A DNA stretch of 64,000 bases, taken from positions 190,748-254,747 of the forward strand of contig VSDK01007123.1 of NCBI GenBank assembly GCA_009767595.1, read 5' to 3'. The position numbers were made by a program, and so were the translations under genes. The stretch's first letter is position 1. Every line of letters starts with the position of its first letter. Origin of the DNA: Symbiodinium kawagutii. Its lineage: Eukaryota; Sar; Dinophyceae; Suessiales; Symbiodiniaceae. Below the pieces are notes generated by a model, which did not search any database, was not told the origin of the DNA, and was given only the letters and a program-made list of their open reading frames with translations. This document shows, piece by piece, positions 57,457-64,000 of this stretch.

Positions 57457-57502
<46 letters not shown>
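57457..57502. repeat. (ATC)n microsatellite
   Basis: Fifteen uninterrupted ATC units. Confidence 0.9.
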
Positions 57503-57505
<3 letters not shown>

Positions 57506-57539
57506 CATTATGAAACACTATCTATCTTCCTTCATCATT

Positions 57540-58120
57540 GATCAGTCCCTCTGTGAATCAGTTTTCATCAGTCATGAACGTAATATTATCAATATCGACC
57601 CTTGATCAAGACTTGTGAATTTCTGACCATTCAAGTGTTCACCAACATTTCATGTATAAATAAATATATGTTATTGAAGAGTAGTCATCAACCCATATCA
57701 ACCGTTCTGTGAATGGTTCACTATTGCCTTTGTGAGTGGCTAGTTAATCACTATAAACCCGTAGCTGGACTATCATCAACCCGATCAATAATGATTGCAT
57801 TTGTGACCACTATTACCACTACTATACCAATATTAACCAGTCATCATCAAGTTATCAACAACTTAGTCATCCCACTTATTATACCACTATTATTACCACT
57901 ATTAACCACTATCAACCAGTCATGCTTATCATACCAGGTATTACCACCAATCCCACTATTATTTCACTATGGTCGCCACTATTATTACCACTATTATACC
58001 GCTATTACTTTGTCATGATCCACTTATCAACAACTTAGTCATCCGACTTATTATACCACTCTTATTAGCACTATCAACCACTATATGATCGACTTATCAA
58101 CAACTTATCAACCCATGACT
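57540..58120. repeat. CAACCACTATTATTACC-type degenerate repeats
   Basis: CACTATTAACCACTATCAACC-type units fill the stretch. It has the same sequence type as 1.4-2.3, 4.1-4.9 and 49.7-50.1 kb and leads into an exon-like island, as those do. Open frames through it are compositional. Confidence 0.7.
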
Positions 58121-58129
58121 CACTACTGG

Positions 58130-58260
58130 TCCCACGGCACCCGCCATGTCCGGCCACCTCCTTGCTGGGCTGACGCGCAGCGGGAAGCACATCCACCTGA
58201 CAGCCGCAACGGAGTCTGAGAATCTGATCCCAGCAGTCCAACAACCACGCAGTCGTTGGC
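58130..58260. other. exon-like G+C island, strand undecided
   Basis: Minus: a strong acceptor AGATTCTCAG, then SVAAVRWMCFPLRVSPARRW and a donor GCGG/GTGCCG. Plus: MSGHLLAGLTRSGKHIHLTA ... VQQPRSRW. TGGTTAATGATGG repeats begin directly to the right. Confidence 0.35.
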
Positions 58261-58407
58261 TATATGGGAATTCAATGATGGTTAATGATGTTTAATGATG
58301 GCTAAGGATGGTTATTTAATTGGTTAATGGTTATATAATGATAATGATGGTTAATTACTACAATATCTATTGGAATGTAGAATGGAACCAACTAGATTGT
58401 TGGACTG

Positions 58408-58477
58408 AGGGGAAAGGGAAAACAATGGTTAATGATAGGAGGACCAGGGGTACAGGGTTTTGACCCACTGCCATATG
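58408..58477 (-). repeat. family B element, half copy
   Basis: GGGAAAACAATGGTTAATGA ... CCAGGGGTACAGGGTTTTGA then CCCACTGCCATATG. The opposite end is missing. Confidence 0.6.
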
Positions 58478-58486
58478 CCCACTATT

Positions 58487-58723
58487 TCATTGGAAATAGC
58501 ATTCTACAACAATCCTTCTTATCGAACTGAAGCAATGCCATACAGCATCATTGGGATACAGCGATTTCATTGGAAACACAACTGCAACTACAGCAAGAAA
58601 TATCAGTAGTCCCAACAGCCACCAACAGCCCCCTCCTTCCGACAGCGCAAGGGCTGAGCCAGCATCATCCGGCAGCCAGGACGCACGTGCGAGGTCGTCA
58701 ATTTGCTGCTGGATGGTTATTTT
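58487..58723 (-). CDS. C-terminal exon with a transmembrane segment
   Basis: Minus-strand open frame after CCATCCAGCAG: QIDDLARASWLPDDAGSALA, then a hydrophobic span (WWLLGLLIFLAVVAVVFPMK), then SLYPNDAVWHC and a TGA at 58487. The frame is open further upstream (SAQSTKITIQQQ), so the acceptor is uncertain. It looks like a single membrane anchor with a short tail. The plus strand is open but Ser/Pro-rich (NSHQQPPPSDSARAEPAS). Confidence 0.45.
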   Translation of the reverse strand, partial: KITIQQQIDDLARASWLPDDAGSALALSEGGGCWWLLGLLIFLAVVAVVFPMKSLYPNDAVWHCFSSIRRIVVECYFQ

Positions 58724-59596
58724 GGTGGATTGAGCGGATGTTTGGCTGATTAATCCTATTCGATATAAACGGATATAAATGACGGCGGATATAGATAGTG
58801 ATCACTGTACAGACTATGTAAGTAATGTATGGATCGAGATACACGGCACGTATTGTCTATAAAAGTGACGGAGATATGCGGGGATATGTGGAGATGTGCA
58901 AATAAATGTGCAGTCCACATAATGAATCGTATGTGTTTTCATTGTGAATAATGTGCGCAAATCTTAGAATTGGATTCAAGTTCGCAAATATGCACTTGCG
59001 CGTGCGAAGACCTTGGCATTGATGGTGGGATTGGGTTGAAAAAACGCTCACATTCAGAATCCAAACCATCTCAGAACAACATTACTATGCATGTTTGGTG
59101 TATAGTGGCAGGGTGCTTGGCAAGAAATGGAACCCTGAAGGCAGGGAAACTCCCCTGATTGTGCAGCTGGATTTGAGAATAAAAAGCCTGAAAGAAGCAC
59201 ATATTGAATCTAAGGTGGCCCAAGGAAGTGGCTTACAAATCCAGTGTCTGCTGCTTTAAGTAGCAATGCAAGCAATCATGACTACTGACCGTTCTTGGAA
59301 TATGGAAAGCCGCATTGGGTTTTTTCCAGCCCGCACCAATTCTGGTCAACCCCCATATTCACTAGGACTATTTCTACTAAGAGAGGGTCAAATTCCAATC
59401 CTTGGCTGAATTTGAATTAGATTGATTTTGATTTAGTACTGTCCATCACCGCTGCCTGGCTCTCAAAACCTGAGCTTGAACTTGCAGAAAGCAAGCCAAG
59501 GTCCTGCAGGGCCTGCAAGGCCTTTAGGGTGAAAGATGAAGACGCAACCAGTCTGAGCAGCTTAGCATTTCCCATTCTCACCTCGCGCCAGAACAC

Positions 59597-60281
59597 TCAT
59601 TTATATCTCCCCTCTGCGTCCGTGACGAAGTTCAGCAGGTATGTGGTACTAGGGTGGGGGAACCGTAATGTGTTTCCTGTCCTCGCTGCCTTGCTGTGAA
59701 AGCGTACCACATTCTGATTCTGTTTTAGGTATCGCACACCTTCTGCTAACATTTCAAAGTCATCCTTTCCATCAGTGTGGAACAACAAAGGGGAGATCAA
59801 CACATGGAAGATGCGGTACTGTACCTTGGCATTTCCACCATTTGGGGCGACGTATCATGGTGACGTGGCTCATGTGCTGTAAGCGCTCTCGGGGGCATCT
59901 CTCAGAATCATGACCTTGGCGGTGGCCGAGGGTACTGAGTGATGGCCACAGGAAACCCACCAGCACTGGGGCACCATGGACAAACCCATGGATATTTGAA
60001 GGACATCCCGTTGCCAAGCATGTGAACTGGTGCAAAATGCGGTTTGACTACTGAAATCCCTCATCATCCTTGAAAAGATTGTTCCCAAACATATGGCTCA
60101 AAACCAGGGTACTGAAAAAGCCAAACTCAGTTCTCAACTATTAGCGGTGCAAGCAAGTGGAACCATATACTTTGGTGGTTGATAACTTTGACCTCTGGCC
60201 ATTTCAAAAGTGTCCCATCAGCTGAAGCAATGTTCTCAGATAGCAACTCCCACTCTGGAATGTAGGCATTGTCGATGACGC
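59597..60281 (-). CDS. exons of an unidentified protein
   Basis: Three exons chain by phase: 60281-60193 (VIDNAYIPEWELLSENIASA ... TLLKWPE), 60111-60069 (YPGFEPYVWEQSFQ, after a TTTTTCAG acceptor) and 60026-59915 (HMLGNGMSFKYPWVCPWCPS ... TQYPRPPP). The second intron appears to start with GA (CAAG/GATGATG), a donor type known from dinoflagellates. A fourth open stretch ending in TGA at 59597 contains YRIFHVLISPLLFHTDGKDD and GNTLRFPHPSTTYLLNFVTD, but its acceptor does not chain in phase, so exon 3 or 4 is mis-set or a short exon is missing. A CPWC pair and many aromatics are notable. Family not recognised. Confidence 0.5.
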
Positions 60282-60795
60282 CTTGAGCATCGGATCGACA
60301 GAGCAAGCAATGACAAAATAGTGCCGACAACTAGGTCAAAGGGGTGTCATCGGCTTGTTCAGAGTTCGTTGTAAATCTAGTCAAGCCACCCTAGATGCTC
60401 TTGCTAGCAACACAAGCCCGGCTGCCTTGTTGTGATATGCACACATATTGGTGCGAACTTATCTCTATCGCAGGTACTAACTGCAAAAATACCCCATGAC
60501 CAATGATCAAACCTTACGACTGCAAAAATTGACAAAGATCTCTGGGACTTGTAGACTTGTATTCTTTCCCACGTAAAAATGGCAAGAAAATTTACATTGT
60601 GGCACTTTGCAAAGGAAAATCCAAAAGTGTCTTTACAAGGCTTTACCAGACAATACCATATAAAACCAAATAACATCATATATTGATTTTACATGATTTT
60701 ACAAGGTTTGGCCACTTTGTCATCTCTGCCACTGTTTGGCCAAAGCCGTGACAACGCTTCTATAAGGTGTGACCACCTGACCATGTGTTCCAACA

Positions 60796-61446
60796 TCAGT
60801 GGCTCATCTTCACCCAACCAGTACTGCCATGCAACCACCAGTGGTACGGCCGCAACTTCTCAGCAAGGGTGAACATGTGCCATCCCTTTAGGGTGATTAG
60901 CTGATACAGAGATTGGTTGTAAGCCCACGCACCTATGGCAAAGAACCCCAAAGGTGTGATCAGCATGGTCAAGCCAATGGGATTTGTTCCTACCTTGGGG
61001 AGATGAACAGAAAAAAATGATTGGTAGCCTCAAGCATCCTGAGCTCTGATAAGTCTTCACAGAAAAACAAACATCCGTTTCGGAGCTACATCATGGACAA
61101 CTCAATGTTTGGAGATGACCCATTGCATTTGCCATAATTGAATGATATGACTCAACCATCAACCATTCATAAATGATAGTTGTTACTGTAAAAATGGTCG
61201 GGTATGAAGGTAATTGACCATCATTAACCATTATTACTCAACCAATATCAACCACCTTTGACCCAATTGCCAGTTTACAGCCCCTAACCCAGCAACAACC
61301 ACGTTGTATGATTAACCATCATTGAACATCCTTACCCATCATTTACCATCATTAGCCACTATCATTCTGCACAAGGCCAACAAAACCAAGGTCAGTTCGC
61401 CGCTCACTGCAGACGCGCCTGCGCCAGGACGCTCGACTTTGAGAGC
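60796..61446 (-). CDS. two 3' exons, protein with one membrane segment
   Basis: Exon 61446-61387 (20 codons, ALKVERPGAGASAVSGELTL, acceptor CAAATTTCAG, donor CTTG/GTTTTG) joins in phase 0 to 60993-60796 (65 codons plus TGA) after the acceptor GTTCATCTCCCCAAG. The second exon reads VGTNPIGLTMLITPLGFFAI then GAWAYNQSLYQLITL, LAEKLRPYHWWLHGSTGW and VKMSH. Residues GLTMLITPLGFFAIGAWAY form a likely transmembrane helix, with an aromatic, basic tail beyond it. Upstream exons are missing. A donor inside the last exon (GCCATAG/GTGCGT) is possible. No family recognised. Confidence 0.6.
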
Positions 61447-61514
61447 CTGAAATTTGAAGCGAGCAGCAACGCTGGGGGTTGGACCCCAGCGGTTTTACTT
61501 ACAAGTGATTCGAC

Positions 61515-61582
61515 CTAGCCATAGGGAATCCCATGAAACGGTTGGTTTACTACTATAATAAGGTAGCCAGAGGGAACCACAC
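61515..61582. repeat. family A fragment
   Basis: GCCATAGGGAATCCCATGAA then GGTTGGTTTACTACTATAA, with AGAGGGAACCACACATG at the right. Internal and end pieces of the family A consensus in a shortened copy. Confidence 0.45.
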
Positions 61583-61599
61583 ATGATACAGCTGTGCTT

Positions 61600-62207
61600 G
61601 GTTGATTAAAATCATATTCTGTCTGATAGAATGTACTTTCGCAACATTTAATGTCTGCTTTTTACTTTGTAGTCATACATTCTATGAGAGACACAATATG
61701 TTTAAGAAACGGAAATGATGCATGTTCACTTCAATAAAGAGTTGTCTCATGTGATTTGGACTCAACAAACAAATCAGTTGGTGCCAAATGGGTCAACTTT
61801 ATTGTGATTACTAATTCTGAGAAGTCGCTGTTGTGCAAGCCACACTACAACACGTGTTGCACACGTGAATGAGTGACCTCTCTAAGAATTCAATTGTTCA
61901 GCGAGCTGACACATGTTTCAAAGGATCCGGCTTGAGGGTGAGGGTGAACCAAAATACAAAAGATATTTGAATACCTATGTTGCCCCAAACATCTTTATCC
62001 ACATTCCTGCAGACTTGCCATCAACATCAATTAGATGAACTAGAGTGCACATAATATGCACATATATCCTCGAGATTTCATACATCTAATTTCATCATAT
62101 ATTATCTAATGATACAATGATCCAGGAAATCCATATATCCAGGAAATCCATATCATAACATTATGTACATCATATATCATGGACTATATTCTATCTATAT
62201 CTATATC

Positions 62208-62240
<33 letters not shown>

Positions 62241-62296
62241 CAGTATATCTAGTAAACAAAATCCAAACAGCTCCTGAGCTTCCAACCCGACCCAAC
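61600..62296. other. no gene recognised; (TA)n tract at about 62195-62240
   Basis: A+T-rich sequence. A direct repeat ATCCAGGAAATCCATAT occurs twice near 62121-62155, and TATCTATATCTATATATA runs follow. Confidence 0.5.
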
Positions 62297-62436
62297 TCAA
62301 TCAGCTGTGTGTCCCCCCGCCTTGTAGATGAAGGCATCTCCGCGCCCGATGGACCACTTCATCTCGTGGGTGTCGATGGTGTGGCAGTTGCGCACCTCGC
62401 TCTCCGAAACGTTTCGCACCGCACCCGTGGGAAGTG
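62297..62436 (-). CDS. C-terminal exon, unknown protein
   Basis: Minus-strand exon of 45 codons plus TGA, entered in phase 1 after GAGCCCCGCAG. The product reads LPTGAVRNVSESEVRNCHTI, DTHEMKWSIGRGDAFIYKAG and GHTAD. It is rich in G/C third positions, well mixed, and far more protein-like than the plus frames. The same frame continues upstream without an intron (MDGATQISHQAVLVPLGTHQ) but for one TGA near 62451, so the exon may be longer with a misread base, or an intron removes the stop. Confidence 0.6.
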
Positions 62437-63130
62437 CTGCGGGGCTCAGTCATTGGTGAGTTCCAAGTGGAACAAGAACTGCTTGGTGGCTGATCTGAGT
62501 TGCCCCGTCCATCCCCATTCCCTTCAAAAAAAAACCGTTCATTTGATAGTTATCCCCAGGTATGGTTGAAAACAGAAAGCGTGGAAGACACCAACCAGAA
62601 GGAATGGATGGCTTAGGTATAGCCCATGAGAAATACTTCATTAGCCAACCGGAGTTTTCGTGATAGCTATGTAGGATTCTTTTAACTCCACTCTCGGGCC
62701 GATAACATCAGTGTGTTGAAAGGAACACAAACAGTCGAAATGAACAGCGCTGCCAACCCCAGCCGGGGTGGGCAGCATGAAGGCCGAAGATTACAAGCGT
62801 CTCTTGAAGCCGCACATGCTGCAAGACAACCAACTTCGCATACGTATGAACACCAATTAATCTAACGCCACCGATCCATCGAAGCAAGCCATCTTTGTTG
62901 CAAACAATGATTCTGTTCAGATTCTCTAGAGCAGCCTGTCTTCAACCCGAAGTGGGGACACCCAACCTACAGGATTTCAGGGTTACACATATTCGGAGAG
63001 TTTCCTTGGGCCTCAAGTTTAAGGTAGCCATAGCATTAGTGTTTTCCAATAGCAATTTTGGACTCGAGAATCTTCCAGATTGCTTGCTCTACAAAGCCAA
63101 GCTGCAAGTCTCCTGGAAGCCACACCATAC

Positions 63131-63252
63131 TATGCTGAGGGTCCCTGAGCATCCCTGACCACTACAGTGCCGCCCTTGGTCAACAGGTACTGCGAGATGT
63201 GGTTGTGTCCAAACTCCTGCGCAACATCCCATAGGGTGATGCAACAAATGTC
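63131..63252 (-). CDS. ankyrin-repeat-like exon
   Basis: Minus-strand exon of 40 codons plus two bases, acceptor TGCAATCAG and donor AGCATA/GTATGG. The product contains ITLWDVAQEFGHNHISQYLL then TKGGTVVVRDAQG, which follows the ankyrin pattern TPLxxAxxxGHxxIxxyLLxxGA. Ankyrin repeats bind other proteins; the partner is unknown. A short piece upstream at 63329-63292 (GHASMNFLLLAA before GCAG/GTGTCA) looks like the end of the preceding ankyrin repeat, but its exit phase does not match this exon, so an exon or a base is missing between them. Confidence 0.55.
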
Positions 63253-63291
63253 CTGATTGCATCAGTTTTATCTGAGTCTGAGTGTTGACAC

Positions 63292-63329
63292 CTGCAGCCA
63301 GCAGTAAAAAGTTCATAGAAGCATGGCCG
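63292..63329 (-). CDS. possible short ankyrin-repeat exon
   Basis: Twelve codons, entered in phase 2 after TTTCGCTTGAG and left in phase 1 at GCTGCAG/GTGTCA: GHASMNFLLLAA. This is the helix-2 part of an ankyrin repeat (GHxxxVxxLLxAG). The stretch 63323-63814 to the right is open on plus for 163 codons, but without support. Confidence 0.35.
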
Positions 63330-63342
63330 CTCAAGCGAAAGT

Positions 63343-64000
63343 GGTGGTTGGATTGAACCACACCCATATTTCAGACATTGTTGGGCAACTAGCCAGAAAG
63401 CAGCAGCACTGTGTATACACATATTCTACAATACTGGACGCTGCCAAACCAGGTCCCTGTTCCAGAACAAACAAGATGCCGGCTGGTACAATTGATATTC
63501 AGGGGATCACAGCCCCTCCGAAACCACCACTCCCACAAAAGGAAAAGTATGCCAGTATCAACGACCAGCAATATGTTCAACCAACAGGTTGCCCAGCAAT
63601 GCAACCAGTTGAACCTCATCAACAAAAGCAGCTACCACTGCTTTTGAAAGAATGGCATCCAGTGAAAATCTCGGGGGAGAAGAAAATTCACCCGCTTTGC
63701 TCGAAGACCCCGGAAACGCTCCTTTGCGATGAACACCTCAGGAAGCTGAGCAGCCAGGCATCGTCTTGCAGCCAGGTTGCACCAGCATTGGCGCATTGGG
63801 GTGTCGTAAAATGACGATCCAGCGATCTGATCCAAAAGTTTGCGACCATTTGAGTAGGAAATTCCATCATCCTAGTAGGAAAACTATGACAACATCAACG
63901 GTTTTGGAATAACCCCGCTTTTTGAAAGCCACATGAACATTGTAAACTCAAAACAGCTGATGGAGAATCTCATGAACACCCTGCGTGGTTCATAGGGATT
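63343..64000. other. unresolved right edge
   Basis: Open frames on both strands. A 163-codon plus frame contains MPAGTIDIQGITAPPKPPLP and DEHLRKLSSQASSCSQ; minus frames include LAARRCLAAQLPEVFIAKER. About one or two such frames are expected by chance in this much sequence, so none is called. Confidence 0.3.

Noticed and set aside
57713..58018. 101-codon plus-strand frame of Thr/Ile/Leu-rich protein
   Set aside because: Lies wholly in CACTATTATTACC-type repeats; compositional artefact.
63323..63814. 163-codon plus-strand open frame, the longest in the window
   Set aside because: One or two frames of this length are expected by chance here; it overlaps ankyrin-like minus coding and shows no domain.
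1..64000. Search for dinoflagellate spliced-leader relics, tRNA or rRNA genes
   Set aside because: None recognised by eye on either strand.

Overview
This is an intron-dense eukaryotic nuclear window. Short G+C-rich coding islands (about 30-320 bp) sit in long A+T-rich DNA full of degenerate AACCATTA / TAATGGTT repeats, simple-sequence runs and small interspersed inverted-repeat elements. There are no bacterial operons, rRNA or CRISPR. A protist alga, most likely a dinoflagellate, is my best guess: genes on one strand, many tiny exons, introner-like elements, plant-type TTTAGGG telomere-like repeats, and one intron that seems to use a GA donor. This is inference. I saw no copy of the dinoflagellate spliced leader and no rRNA to settle it.

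Every gene I could reconstruct lies on the minus strand, so the window looks like part of a unidirectional gene array. I built genes by chaining GT-AG exons with matching splice phase. Well supported: (1) 41585-36548, a small L-asparaginase-family enzyme in seven exons, the only confident functional call; (2) 27768-26174, a complete four-exon gene for a 253-residue protein with a hydrophobic segment near its C-terminus; (3) 49124-46448, the last five exons of an unidentified protein; (4) 52170-50745, the last four exons of an acidic unidentified protein; (5) 54764-54128, a two-exon 100-residue protein; (6) 61446-60796, two exons with a membrane segment. Further C-terminal or internal exons occur at 62436-62297, 63252-63131 (ankyrin-like), 60281-59597, 58723-58487, 56514-56375, 55139-54918, 53883-53771, 45148-44205, 28379-28180, 24835-24673 and across 17-1 kb, where a series of exons may belong to one large gene (one carries DDSFDLLGLDF, a clathrin-box-like motif).

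Repeats: family A (about 100 bp, ends TGGTTTCTCAAAATAGGGG and its complement), family B (about 90-150 bp, ends TGGCTGTGGGTCAA / TTGACCCATAGCCA), family C (about 60 bp, TTGGTTGACTA-type ends) and smaller families D and E. At 51.4 kb a family A copy begins exactly at a splice donor of a well-supported gene, as an introner would. A 2-kb segment (53287-55305) is bounded by an inverted repeat with inward-facing telomere-like arrays and encloses coding exons.

Many G+C-rich islands are open on both strands. Where splice sites and phase did not decide, the entry says so. Coordinates were read by eye; exon edges could be off by a base or two where not checked by phase.
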